A DNA stretch of 64,000 bases, taken from Candidatus Flexicrinis proximus (GTDB lineage Bacteria; Chloroflexota; Anaerolineae; Aggregatilineales; Phototrophicaceae). Below are positions 42,752 through 52,213 of this stretch, piece by piece (within the stretch, counting starts at the first letter, position 1; every line of letters starts with the position of its first letter). The translations under genes were made by a program, and so were the position numbers. The stretch lies in contig JADJQF010000011.1 in NCBI GenBank assembly GCA_016712885.1, positions 1 through 64,000 of the forward strand, written 5' to 3'. The notes below the pieces were generated by a model, which had not been told where the DNA came from, searched no databases, and saw nothing but the letters and a program-made list of their open reading frames with translations.

Positions 42752-43504
42752 ATGATCAACGATACGCTGCTGCTCTTTCGCCGCAGTCTGACCAATACGC
42801 TGCGTAATCCGGTGTGGGTCATGCTCGGCCTGTTTCAACCCGTGCTGTACCTCTTGCTGTTCGCGCCGCTGCTCGAAAACCTGACCGGGCCGGGCTTTGC
42901 CGGGGGCAGCGCCTTTAACATCTTTACGCCGGGACTGCTGATCCTGACGGCGCTTTACAGCGCGGCCTTCGTCGGCTTCAGCGTGATCGCCGACCTGCGC
43001 GCCGGGATGATCGAACGGCTGCGCGTCACGCCGGTGAGCCGGATCGCCTTGCCCATGGGCATGGTGCTGCGCGACGTGGTCGTGCTGCTGGTTCAGTCGG
43101 TCGTGCTGATCGGCGTGGCGACTCTCATGGGTCTGCGCGCTAATCTGGTTGGGCTGCTGCTGCTGCTCGCCCTGATGACCCTGATCGGGATCATGGCGGC
43201 CTCGATCAGCTACGCGATAGCGCTGGCCTTCAAGGACGAAAATGCGCTGGCGTCCACGCTGAACACCTTCATCCTCCCGCTCACGCTGCTCTCCGGCATC
43301 ATGCTCCCGCTGGCGCTCGCCCCAAAGCTTCTGCAGGACATCGCGCGGGTGAATCCCCTGGCGCACGCCGTGGATGCGGCGCGTGCGCTGGTGAACGGGA
43401 ACTTCGCGGACAGCGCCATTGTGCTGGGCTTCGCCTATATCGCGGTGCTGAGTCTGTTGGCCGTCGTGTGGGTCACGCGCAGCTTCAGGAACGCCACGGT
43501 ATAG
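42752..43504 (+). CDS. ABC-2 type exporter permease, DrrB-like
   Basis: The 250-residue protein has six membrane helices and the ABC-2 motif NPLAHAVDAARALVNG near the end. It starts with LLLFRRSLTNTLRNPVWVML, typical of DrrB-type permeases. It has a GGAG ribosome site and follows the ATPase gene by 12 bases. Together they export hydrophobic molecules under the TetR regulator. Confidence 0.9.
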   Translation: MINDTLLLFRRSLTNTLRNPVWVMLGLFQPVLYLLLFAPLLENLTGPGFAGGSAFNIFTPGLLILTALYSAAFVGFSVIADLRAGMIERLRVTPVSRIALPMGMVLRDVVVLLVQSVVLIGVATLMGLRANLVGLLLLLALMTLIGIMAASISYAIALAFKDENALASTLNTFILPLTLLSGIMLPLALAPKLLQDIARVNPLAHAVDAARALVNGNFADSAIVLGFAYIAVLSLLAVVWVTRSFRNATV

Positions 43505-43541
43505 CGCCGAAATCCGGCAGGTGCGGACGCGACCGACTGAG

Positions 43542-43573
43542 AAGTGACGGGTGAACGAATCTGCCCGTCACTT
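43542..43573 (+). terminator. Terminator-like hairpin after the ABC exporter operon
   Basis: AAGTGACGGG (43542-43551) and CCCGTCACTT (43564-43573) form a perfect 10-bp stem with a 12-base loop, 37 bases after the permease stop. The T-run is short. Confidence 0.6.
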
Positions 43574-43723
43574 TGCCTTCTGCCTTATCGTCGCGGCCAA
43601 CTGTCCGGCAGACACCTTCTCTCTATGACGACTCTACGCATACGGCATGATAAAAGTCACTTTACCGGACGCAATTCCGGCGGAAGATGAGACTAGGCTC
43701 AAAGTGCATGGAGGATAAGTACC

Positions 43724-44251
43724 ATGGCTGGACATATTTCACTTCCCCCTAGAGAACACCACACCAACGACCGCCTGGCCGGCGGCATCGCCCTGATCGC
43801 GATTGGTCTGCTGGCCCTGCTCGTCAACGTCGCGCAGAACGAGCTGCTCGGCCTTCTGTTCTTGCCGGGGTTGGGCATCATTCTGCTGACCTGGGGGCTC
43901 TTCATCCGTGAGTATGGACTCGCCATTCCAGGCTGTATCCTGACTGGTCTGGGCCTGGGAATCGTGCTGGGCGTCAAGCTGTTGACGGTTGAAGATGCCG
44001 CGATTGGCGGCGTCATCCTTCTAGGACTGGCGGCGGGTTTCCTGGTCCTCGCCCTCATCTCGCCGTATTTCAAGATGAAGGTGTTGAGCTGGCCGCTGAT
44101 CCCCGCCGGCGTGTTAGCACTGGTTGGCATCTTGTTGATGTTCGGCGGCGTCTGGCTTGACGTCCTGAACCTGGCCGGGAAGATTTGGCCGGCCATTCTG
44201 ATCGTTGTCGGCGCCGTCTGGCTCTACCGGACTCGCGCCAAGACTGAGTAG
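43724..44251 (+). CDS. Polytopic membrane protein, DUF5668-like
   Basis: The 175-residue protein starts with a hydrophilic segment and RLAGGIALIAIGLLALLVNV, followed by about five hydrophobic helices. It ends with a W-x-x-ILIVVGAVWLYR motif. Proteins with the LIGLGLLFLLxN opening often accompany membrane-stress regulators (DUF5668-like), but none adjoins here. Function is unknown. A long perfect hairpin follows. Confidence 0.65.
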   Translation: MAGHISLPPREHHTNDRLAGGIALIAIGLLALLVNVAQNELLGLLFLPGLGIILLTWGLFIREYGLAIPGCILTGLGLGIVLGVKLLTVEDAAIGGVILLGLAAGFLVLALISPYFKMKVLSWPLIPAGVLALVGILLMFGGVWLDVLNLAGKIWPAILIVVGAVWLYRTRAKTE

Positions 44252-44277
44252 ACATCAGCCGACACTCAATAGAGCAC

Positions 44278-44320
44278 TCGCACAATCCCCTCGCCGCGCA
44301 TTGGTCGGGGGATTGTGCGA
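44278..44320 (+). terminator. 13-bp perfect hairpin after the 43724 gene
   Basis: TCGCACAATCCCC (44278-44290) pairs perfectly with GGGGATTGTGCGA (44308-44320) around a 17-base loop. It is probably a terminator or 3'-end stabiliser; a real T-run is missing. Confidence 0.6.
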
Positions 44321-44538
44321 ATTCCGGCGCCTTTCCGCTGGCTGCCCCAGATAGTGAAAGTAGGAGAGATAAAACGCCACTACCGTTCCTCACTTTGAAT
44401 GGCACAACGCTGAATTGGATCTCGATCATGCGCTCAATGACAACCGGCGCGGACTGGTGCGCCTGGATTGACGCTCGATTGACGCAGTGCGCGATATGAT
44501 CCGTGTATACGACAGCATCAGCGTGGAGAATATGAATC

Positions 44539-45538
44539 GTGCGTATCCAATCGTTGCCCCGTTTTCTGCTTGTCCTCATCGTGATGACTTGTCTCGCCTC
44601 TATCGCTTCCGCGCAGGCTGCGCCGGTGTGCGGCGTACCGGGGACACCCGCCTGCACGCCAACGCCACGACCGACGGATCTGCCTACCACACCCCCAACT
44701 CAGGCGCCTGCCGAACAGCCCGCTCAACCGACCGCCGCACCGACCACGCTCCCGACCCCGACCGAAGCGCCGCTCATCCCGCTGCCGACCACCGGCCCGT
44801 GCGTGGCGGCTCCCGCCGGCAACTTCCGTGTCAACGTCCGCGACTGGCCCGGCGAGGTCGGGCGAGATTGTCGACGTGCTGTCGCCGGACGACGTCGTTC
44901 CAGCCCGCGGGCATGTCAAAGTCTTTGACGGTCGCACCGGCTGGACTGCGACGGACGGCGGCTTTATCTCCGAGCCCGCGCTGCGCTTCGGCGGCGAAGA
45001 TTGCGACGCCCTGCCGGTGGTAGACGTGCCTGCCGGTACTGCGCCATTCGTGCTGACCAACGACGCCGATGAAAACGGCGACCCCGACACCGTGCTCGTC
45101 CTGCGCGCGCAGGACAGCGGCGAGACGTCTGACGACGACATTTGCATCGAATACCCGTATCGCAACCCGCATGGCGGTGGCGGCACGATCTGTCTGCCGT
45201 TCGACATCACCGGCACGGCGGTCGTCTGCATCGACGGCCACTGTGTGGTCGTCGAAGGCGACGGCGCTGCCCATGAGCCGGAATTCCACGTCGCCGCCGG
45301 TGTGGTCCTGCCGCCGGTCGATGACGACGGCATCGCGGGAAGCCGCCTGATCGTGGCCTTCCCTGGCATCGGCGAAACCCAGGGCAACGTCTACCACGGG
45401 CCATTCGACCCCGATATCTGCATCGAACACTCGGTCGCTAACCCGTGGGGCGGCGTCTCGACCATGTGTATTTCGGCGGACGTTGGCGGCGGTGATGTCT
45501 ACTGCCAGGACGGCCACTGCGTCTCCGTCCTGGACTGA
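44539..45538 (+). pseudogene. Secreted SH3-like and Cys-repeat protein, split by a frameshift
   Basis: Two frames join to a protein of about 332 residues. Frame one gives a signal peptide (MRIQSLPRFLLVLIVMTCLA to SAQA) and a Pro/Thr-rich linker (44650-44790). It then enters FRVNVRDWPGEV, which looks like an SH3b (bacterial SH3) domain. Frame two (from 44828) continues it as GEIVDVLSPDDV and GRTGWTATDGGFIS. Removing one G of GGG at 44860-44862 restores the frame. The C-terminal part has two repeats of about 45 residues, each with CIE, a C in the middle and a DGHCV end. The repeats are unknown to me; they may be a disulfide-bonded binding domain. Confidence 0.65.
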
Positions 45539-45544
45539 TCCGGG

Positions 45545-45645
45545 AGGCGATGGCGCCATCGCCGCACAATCGCAGGGCAGGAGTCGAGGGGCGCAAGCCC
45601 CTCGCGGAGATGTGGAGGCAGCGCCCCCACGAACCAACTGCATAT
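45545..45645 (+). repeat. Partial copy (right module) of the dispersed hairpin element
   Basis: GAGGGGCGCAAGCCCCTC is a perfect hairpin, followed by GCGGAGATGTGGAGGCAGCG and CCCCCACGAACCA, the right half of the element. A CGATGGCGCCATCG palindrome lies before it (about 45547-45562). It sits between two convergent genes. Confidence 0.65.
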
Positions 45646-45651
45646 CAGCCT

Positions 45652-46612
45652 CTAAAGGCCGAGTTCCTCCAGTACCCGTACGAGATTGCCGCGTGCCCAA
45701 TCGGTGATCTCGTGCGTTTCGTACTGCCGGAAGTCGTCCTCGATCACCATGATCAGGTACAAGTACAAGTCATACAGGGAACGCCGCAACCGCCGAGCAG
45801 ACGTGTCGAGGACCGCCTTGCCATAACCCTCGCCGAACGCCGACGCGTCGGAGTACTCGCGGAAATTTAGCTCTATCAACGGGTCGCCCCACAGTGCGCG
45901 CTCGAAGTCGATGATGCCGTTAATCTCCCCGCTGGCCGGATCGACGAAGACATTCCCGTCCCACAGGTCCCAGTGAACAAGCCACGGCACTCACCTCGTC
46001 AAGGCAGTCGAAGTGGCGCACAGCGCCCTCGTACAGCGCGTCGGCGGCCCTGGGCAGCGCCGCGCCGATCTCACGGCCATCGCTCAGGACGTCGCGCAGC
46101 AGGCTGTCGAACGCGGCGCGCCACGTCGGGAACTGTGTATTGCCCAGGAGGCCGAACGTCTCGCCGGGGATGGCGTTGATCTCGCGCACGAAGCGGCCGA
46201 GTTTCCGGTCGATTGAGGTCTGGACGCTGCTGGAAAGCGCATCGCGGACGGTGTGGAGCGGCACGCCCTCCACGAATTCCATGATGAAATACGGACTGGG
46301 CAGCAGGATTCGCGTGTCGTCGAAGGCTATGACCTCCGGCACCGGGACCGACGTTTTGCCGCGGACAAGCCGCAGCGCCTCAACCTCGGCGCGCATGATG
46401 CCGCGCTCATAGCGCAGCACGCGGACCGGCGGCGGCGGCGCGATCTTCACGACGAACCGCCTGCCATTAGCCAGATCGAGGCTGTAGGCGGCGCTGAAAA
46501 ATCCGCCGGTGAGCTCGGTGGACGAGCGCAGGACGCCATCGCGGAAATGTGCTGCCACGATCGCCTGTGCCGTTTCGAATGTGAGCTGAGTTTTCGACGC
46601 GCTTTGCATCAT
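45652..46612 (-). pseudogene. Aminoglycoside-phosphotransferase-family kinase, split by a frameshift
   Basis: The N-terminal part (46612 down to about 45992) has the kinase nucleotide region RFVVKIAPP and the MEFVEGVPL hinge. The C-terminal part carries the catalytic VHWDLWDGNVFVDP and the metal-binding IIDFERALWGDP of the APH/choline-kinase fold. They are in different frames; removing one base at 45991 gives DEVVPWLVHWDLW, restoring a protein of about 319 residues. A small-molecule kinase is likely; antibiotic resistance cannot be assumed. As with other split genes here, sequence error is the first explanation. Confidence 0.8.
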
Positions 46613-46778
46613 GTTCCTGTAGGTTTTTCCCTCGCGCAGTATAACGCGTCCTATACGGATTCAGGAGGTTCCATAGTTGGTCTGCCCGGAATGGGGCATA
46701 GTGGACGGGGACAACGCGCGCAATATGAGTTAGATTGAATCCATATCCAGTAACACACGAACGATAAGGGGAGCAATC

Positions 46779-47681
46779 ATGCCGTTTTTGGGCGAATTGG
46801 CGGCGTTAGGAACGTCGTTGTGTTTTTCGTTCGGCTCGGTGATGTTCACGAACGCCGGCCGCATGATCGGCGCGGCGCTCGTCAACCGCATGCGCCTGCT
46901 GATGGCCTTGCTGGTCGTGATGCTCTGGCACGCGCTCACCTATGGCCAGGTGCTTCCCTTCGACGCGGCGCCGGAGCGCTGGTTCTGGCTGGGCGTGTCA
47001 GGCCTCGTTGGCTTTGTGCTCGGCGATGCCTTTCTGTTTCAGTCCTTCGTGATGATCGGGCCGCGCCTGGCGATGCTGATGATGGCGCTGGCACCAGTAC
47101 TGAGTTCAATCCTGGCAGCCGTCTTCCTCAAAGAGTCGCTTGTGCCGATGGAGCTTCTCGGCATTGGCGTGACACTGGCGGGGATCGTCGTCGTGATCTC
47201 CGAACGCCGTGGCAGGCGCGAAGATGCCCCTGCCGATAACCGGCGCTATCTGATCGGTCTGTTATGTGGCCTGGGTGCGGCCGTGGGACAGGCCGGAGGT
47301 CTCATACTGAGTAAACTGGGGTTGGCGGGCGACTTCCCAGCGCTCTCCGGCAACGTCATCCGGCTGCTGGCGGCTGTGCTGGCGATCTGGGCGATTGCGG
47401 CAGTCAACCGGCAGGTGTTCAGCAGTATTCGCGCCGTGCGGGCTGCGCCCCGCGCCGTGCTGCTGATGAGTGGCGGCGTGATCCTCGGTCCAGTGTTGGG
47501 GGTCTGGCTGTCGCTCGTCGCGGTGCAAAACACCAATGTCGGCGTCGCGTCCACGCTCTCGTCCCTGATGCCGATTTTCCTCATCCCGATTAGCTATTTC
47601 GCCTTCGGGGAACGCGTAACCCGTCAGGCGGTCGTCGGTACGGTGCTCGCCTTCGTCGGAATGGTCGTGTTGTTTCTCTAG
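46779..47681 (+). CDS. EamA/DMT-family exporter
   Basis: The 300-residue protein has ten membrane helices and two EamA repeats (about 1-135 and 150-290). It starts MPFLGELAALGTSLCFSFGS and its second repeat ends ISYFAFGERVTRQAVVGTVL. Such transporters export amino acids, metabolites or drugs; the substrate cannot be read. The RBS is AAGGGGAG. It is single and ends before a repeat element. Confidence 0.85.
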   Translation: MPFLGELAALGTSLCFSFGSVMFTNAGRMIGAALVNRMRLLMALLVVMLWHALTYGQVLPFDAAPERWFWLGVSGLVGFVLGDAFLFQSFVMIGPRLAMLMMALAPVLSSILAAVFLKESLVPMELLGIGVTLAGIVVVISERRGRREDAPADNRRYLIGLLCGLGAAVGQAGGLILSKLGLAGDFPALSGNVIRLLAAVLAIWAIAAVNRQVFSSIRAVRAAPRAVLLMSGGVILGPVLGVWLSLVAVQNTNVGVASTLSSLMPIFLIPISYFAFGERVTRQAVVGTVLAFVGMVVLFL

Positions 47682-47696
47682 CGCCGCCTATTCGCC

Positions 47697-47770
47697 ATCA
47701 GGGAGTCGAGAGGGTTAGCACCCTCTCACGGAGGCGCGGAGGCAGCGCCTCCACCAACAGAGTGAATTGC
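47697..47770 (+). repeat. Partial copy (right module) of the dispersed hairpin element
   Basis: GAGAGGGTTAGCACCCTCTC is a near-perfect hairpin equivalent to the first stem of the module, then GGAGGCAGCGCCTCC and CACCAACA. It lies between two convergent genes. Confidence 0.65.
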
Positions 47771-47775
47771 CTCCG

Positions 47776-49777
47776 TTAGTTGTCGAGCGTGAACGCCCGC
47801 GCCGTCGACTGTACTTTCGTGACGCTCAGCACACTACGTCCCTGCACCGTAAAGCTGTACTCGCCGTCAACCGCGCCGCCGCTGAAGGCCGACAGGTCTG
47901 CGCTGATCGCGCACGGATCGGCGGCGCAGGCGGACGCGTAGGCCATCCACGCGGTTTTGATACTGGTGCCATTGTGTTTGACCCGTACCCGGTACTCGTC
48001 GACCAGTGCGTCCCCCGTGAACTGCGCTTGCAGAAGGGTCCCTGTTAGAACGGCTCCATCCGCGGGCGCCGTTACCGCGATGCTTGCCGGCATCAGGTCA
48101 ATTGTGAACACGTTCTTGCCGCTCTTGGCAATCACTGTCCCCGAGCCGTTTTTTCCGGCAACCCACCACCTATAGGCCGCGCTTTCGTCCCACTTCCAGC
48201 CAAGCGCGATCAGGTCCGGCGTGGCGCTGCACGTTCCTCCAGTACAGGCCGCCGAGGTCACCGTAACGGATAATTTGTCGAGGCTGCCGATCTGTTTTAC
48301 CCGCAGTTTATAGCTGGCCGCGTTGGCGGACTCGGACCACTGGAACGTCGGCAGGCCGCTGCTCAGCACGGCGTTATGCGCAGGAGCGATCAGCGTGATC
48401 GAATCGACCGGCGTCCCTTGCGTCAATCTGATGCTGAAACCGTTGGTGGTTGCGCTCAACACTTCGATGCTGATGTCGTGGGTAACGTCCGTGAACGTCT
48501 CGCCCGGCGTCCAGGCTGAATCGAGGTTATACGATGCGCTGTCGTTTACGCCGCCGGCCAGCCATGCTACTTCGTTGCGGCTGGGGTTCACAGAGTAAAT
48601 TGTCACCACATTGGTCGGCGCGCCAAGCGGCTGGTAGTCGCTGTTGAAGCCGCCGCTGGTTCCCTTGTGAACCTCGATCGAATACAGCTGCGACGTGCCG
48701 GGGATCGGGATGAACGCGGCGTAGTAGTTAGGCGTCGAGGGCAGCAGCCAGTCATCGATCGTGATCGTCGCGCTGCTGTTTGCCGGCAGCGAGAACTGGC
48801 GTTCGGCCGGGATGAACCCGAGCTGCTGATAGTGGTAGGCGTTACTCGGCTTGCCGACGTATCCGAACGGTGCCTGCGAAAACTCGAAGAAACTGTCGCT
48901 CATCAGATCCCACGGATTGTCGTAGGCGTCACCGTCGCCATCGCTGTTGTTACTGTGCGGCATGCCGTATGAGTGACCGATCTCATGCGCGATAACATAG
49001 TGCTGGAGAATGGCCCAACTGGGCAGCCACAGGAGTCGCTGCCTGCCGCCATTGTATCGGTAGCCGCCACGGGCGAAATTGCTGCCGCCGGCGCCGTCGA
49101 ACATGCCGCTGTTCAGCACAACGCCAATGTTATAAGCGAACGCGCCGGTCGCGACGCCATGTGCCGCCGCGCAGTCGTTCAGGTAGACCTCAAACACAGC
49201 GTCCAGCCCGGACTGCGTGATGATGTTGGTGTAATAGCTCTTGTTGTGGCCGATATTGACCCAGTCGTACACTGCCGTGCTGGTTGTGGTGATCCCGTGC
49301 GAAACCGCCGACCAGTACGCGCCGATCCCGTAAGAGGTGGTTCCCGTCATCGTCAGGACAGTGGCCAGGCTGGCCGGCGTCGTGGCGATATCGTTGAACT
49401 TGCACAACAGGAATTTCCAGTCGACTGTGCCGACCGGATCAGCCGTGAACCAGCGCGGCGCATCGATCGGGCGGATGGCGGCTGCCGTGGTCTGGCCGTC
49501 GCGCGTCGGCAGGCCGCGCAGGATTTCGACCGCTGTTTCCTGTATGGCGAATATCCCCGGCCTCCGCCAGCACCGCATCGGGAATGATTACCGGCACGCT
49601 CTGACCGTCAAACGTCGTAAGCGTAAAGTCGCGCGTAACGCTGCCATCGGGGTGGTCGTTATAGGCGATACCTAGCACGCCGCTCATATTCGAAGGTGTA
49701 GCCTGCGCGTTGGATATCCCAACGGTGAGGACGATGCACAACAGCGTTAGCAATAACCCCTCGAAACGGCGGAACAT
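47776..49777 (-). pseudogene. Secreted zinc metalloprotease, split by a frameshift
   Basis: A signal peptide (MFRRFEGLLLTLLCIVLTVG, ATG 49777 after AGGTGCAGG) and about 70 residues are in one frame; the rest is in another. Removing one base of CCCC at 49555-49558 joins AEAG to IFAIQETAVE, giving about 666 residues. The catalytic zinc motif HEIGHSYGMPH (about 48958-48990) is a metzincin-type HExxHxxGxxH. After the catalytic part, two Ig/fibronectin-like repeats open with ITLIAPAHNAVLSSGLP and IAVTAPADGAVLTGTLL. It is probably a secreted peptidase degrading proteins outside the cell. Confidence 0.8.
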
Positions 49778-49889
49778 ACCTGCACCTCTCAGAACACCGG
49801 GCGACCTGTGATGTGGCCGCTTTTCCTTATGATAAGAGGGTGCGTGTTCTGAGCAGTGATAAATTGCCGAACCCTTACAGAACCACAAC

Positions 49890-49931
49890 ACAAAAAACCG
49901 CTGCGGGATGACTTCCCGGCAGCGGTCTTTT
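49890..49931 (-). terminator. Rho-independent terminator of the secreted hydrolase gene
   Basis: On the minus strand ACCGCTGC-C-GGGA, a short loop and TCCC-GCAGCGGT are followed by TTTTTT. It lies 17 bases after the hydrolase stop. Confidence 0.85.
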
Positions 49932-49947
49932 AGATAATTCGAAGCCG

Positions 49948-50817
49948 TTAGCGGCTTAGGTAATTCAGCACAATGCTGTTGAACATGTCAGGTTCGAGGA
50001 ACATCGCAAAATGTCCGATATTGGGCATCAGGGTCAGTTCGGCGTTGGGGATGAGCGCGGCCATCTCGAAGTTATGCTCCGGATAGATCGCTTCCTCGTC
50101 CCACCCGTCGAGGATCAGCACCTCGTTCGGGATGCCCATCATCTGCTCTTCGGTGAACTGCGGCTCGGTCGCCCACATATTGCCGATGTTGTTCAGGAAC
50201 GCCTCGAAGCCATCCGGATTGGGCGATAGGCGGACGTAGTCGGTCGCGGCCTGCTCAATGTAAGCGTTGAAGGTGGCGCTGTCGCCGATGGTGTCGGCAC
50301 GCACGCCTTCAGGGACGTAGTTCGCGCCATAGGCGACCAACTTGTTCAGCCGTTCGGGATGGTTGATGGCGATATCGAGCCCGATGATACCGCCGTCGCT
50401 CCAGCCAACGATGCTGGCCGACTCGATCTCCAGATAATCCATCAGCGCCAGCACATCCGAGGCCATCAGCGCATAGCCGATCGGCGTCTCGGTCACTGTC
50501 GAGCGGCCATGACCGCGGCTGTCGACTGCGATCACCGTAAAGTACTCCGCGAACGCCGGGATCTGGTTGGCAAAATAGTCGGCGTTACCCAGGCCGCCGT
50601 GCAGCAGGATCAGCGGGTCGCCTTCGCCATACACGGCATAGTACATCTCGATATCGTTGACCGGCGCCATGCCGCTCTCGACCGGCTCCGGCAGTTCGCC
50701 CATGACGACTGGATTGTCCGGGTTCTCCGTCTGGGCAAAAGTGACGGATACCAGACCGAGCGCCGCGATCAGCAGCGCAGCCAAAACTAACCTCGTGAAG
50801 ACTCGCGAGACGTGCAT
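49948..50817 (-). CDS. Secreted alpha/beta hydrolase
   Basis: The 289-residue protein has a signal peptide (hydrophobic 10-27, cleavage near TFAQ). It has an alpha/beta hydrolase fold: DPLILLHGGLGNADYFANQI, VIAVDSRGHGRS, nucleophile Ser in IVGWSDGGIIGLDIA, the acid in ILDGWDEE, and His in MPNIGHFAMF. Substrate is unknown; esterases or lactonases of this look are common. It is monocistronic with its own terminator. Confidence 0.88.
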   Translation of the reverse strand: MHVSRVFTRLVLAALLIAALGLVSVTFAQTENPDNPVVMGELPEPVESGMAPVNDIEMYYAVYGEGDPLILLHGGLGNADYFANQIPAFAEYFTVIAVDSRGHGRSTVTETPIGYALMASDVLALMDYLEIESASIVGWSDGGIIGLDIAINHPERLNKLVAYGANYVPEGVRADTIGDSATFNAYIEQAATDYVRLSPNPDGFEAFLNNIGNMWATEPQFTEEQMMGIPNEVLILDGWDEEAIYPEHNFEMAALIPNAELTLMPNIGHFAMFLEPDMFNSIVLNYLSR

Positions 50818-50878
50818 CAGACCTCTCCTTCAAGCTGTACCTGGCAGTTGCGAGATTGTAACGCCCTAACCCACCGCG

Positions 50879-51538
50879 TCAAGCAACCGTGATGCGGCAG
50901 CTCCCGCGCCGTGTCTCGCCTGGCGTCAGCACGAAAACCCCCGATCCGCCGATACTCGCCTCGTCCAGCGCGAATCCGTTGCTGGCGTTGGTCATCGGCT
51001 CGACGGCGAAAAACGGTTTCCCCAGCGGCGCGCGTGCTGGCCGGACGAAATAGGGGTGATGTCCGAATCCCGCCGGAAACGGCCGCGAGTCGAGGTTGGT
51101 CAGCGCCAGCTCCCAGACAAAAGCCGCGCCGTCCAGCTGGTAGCTAACGTCGGCCCTGAAGGCGAACGGCCAGTTGATGTTCTCTTGCGTTCGGCTGTCG
51201 AGCGTCATGCTGATCGCCGTCGCCGACGCCTCTGTGACCGTAAAAGCACGTCCGCGGACGTCGCCGTGCCGGGCGGTCCCGTCGTCTTGAGTGACGGCCA
51301 GCTGGTGGCTCTTTCCGCCGAAGTTCAGGCGGCCGCCGCCGATGCGGTTGCACCACGGCATCATGATAAAGCTCGAACAGTTGCTCGAATTGCCGTAATC
51401 CGCCGGGGCGGTCGGACGCAGAATATCGACCCACGCGCCGCCGGAATTGACACGCCCAAATGCGATCGACGCGCCCGTCTCCGGCAGTATGCCAGCCTTC
51501 CAGTATTCGTTTTCCAGTGCGTGTACGCTGTGGCTCAT
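50879..51538 (-). CDS. Aldose 1-epimerase-like protein with a probable internal deletion
   Basis: The 219-residue protein matches the galactose-mutarotase family at both ends. SFIMMPWCNRIGGGRLNFGG, QENINWPFAFRADVSYQL and FGHHPYF carry the first catalytic His; AVEPMTNASNGFAL carries the catalytic Glu near the end. Between FGHHPYF and AVEPMT there are only about 17 residues, where full-length relatives have around 100. An internal in-frame loss of most of the last third is likely. Catalytic residues remain but the fold may be compromised. The ATG at 51538 follows GGGGGATCAGG. A queA-like stump starts just beyond it on the other strand. Confidence 0.75.
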   Translation of the reverse strand: MSHSVHALENEYWKAGILPETGASIAFGRVNSGGAWVDILRPTAPADYGNSSNCSSFIMMPWCNRIGGGRLNFGGKSHQLAVTQDDGTARHGDVRGRAFTVTEASATAISMTLDSRTQENINWPFAFRADVSYQLDGAAFVWELALTNLDSRPFPAGFGHHPYFVRPARAPLGKPFFAVEPMTNASNGFALDEASIGGSGVFVLTPGETRRGSCRITVA

Positions 51539-51560
51539 CCTGATCCCCCTGACTGCGGCC

Positions 51561-51794
51561 TGTACCATTGTACAGCGCGACCATGTCCTGGCAGGCGGCA
51601 TCCATACTGTGGACGGCCTGCTGACCGGTTTTCACGAGCCGCGCGCCTCGCATCTGGCGATGCTGGAAGCCCTCGCGCCGCGCAGTCACTTGGGATTGGC
51701 TTACCAGCAGGCGCTTGAACGCGGTTACCTGTGGCATGAATTTGGTGGCCTGCACCTGCTGATGCGCGGCGAGTACCACAGAACGGCCGATTAG
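51561..51794 (+). pseudogene. C-terminal stump of a QueA-like protein
   Basis: An open frame gives HTVDGLLTGFHEPRASHLAM, then LEALAP and ALERGYLWHEFGGLHLLMRG. This looks like the end of the S-adenosylmethionine:tRNA ribosyltransferase-isomerase (QueA) paralogues found in Gram-positive-type bacteria. The preceding part of the gene (some 250-300 residues) is missing; upstream lies the epimerase gene in the opposite direction. I infer a truncated remnant of a rearrangement. Confidence 0.5.
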
Positions 51795-52213
51795 CAGCCG
51801 CAGCTCGATAGCGGGGTTCCACCCTACACCCCAACACGAGATGACTCTCATGCACATTCCTATGGATCTGGCTTCGATTGCGAAACCAGATCCACGCGCG
51901 CTCATTCGTAGATGTAGAGAATACACCGGCGCGATGCGAAGCGTTTCCTATAAAAATCTGCCGGAGAAAAGCAGAAGAGAGGGGCAATCCACAGAGCACA
52001 CGAAGATCACAGAGCGCACAGAGAGGAGCAGATAGAGAAAGCGTCGTGTGGACGGAGTGGCGGTGTTAAGTTCCGTCCGCATTCCCCTCACCGCTTCCCT
52101 GCCCACAAGGAGCGAGGGAGATGACAGAATGTTTTAGAGAGGAGCGATGTCAGTTCGAAAATCTGCGGACACAGGTTAATATTGTACGTCAAGACAGGCA
52201 AGGGATGGTAGCG
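51795..52213. other. Gap of 419 bp before the oligopeptide-binding genes
   Basis: This holds a stable hairpin at 51863-51894 (TGGATCTGG/CCAGATCCA with an inner TTCG/CGAA stem). A purine-rich stretch with repeated CACAGAG-like words lies at about 51990-52035. No coding region is supported. It should contain the promoter of the binding-protein operon, though no clear boxes stand out. Confidence 0.5.

Noticed and set aside
45652..46612. Clinical-type aminoglycoside resistance
   Set aside because: The APH fold is shared by many small-molecule kinases; nothing here ties it to an antibiotic.
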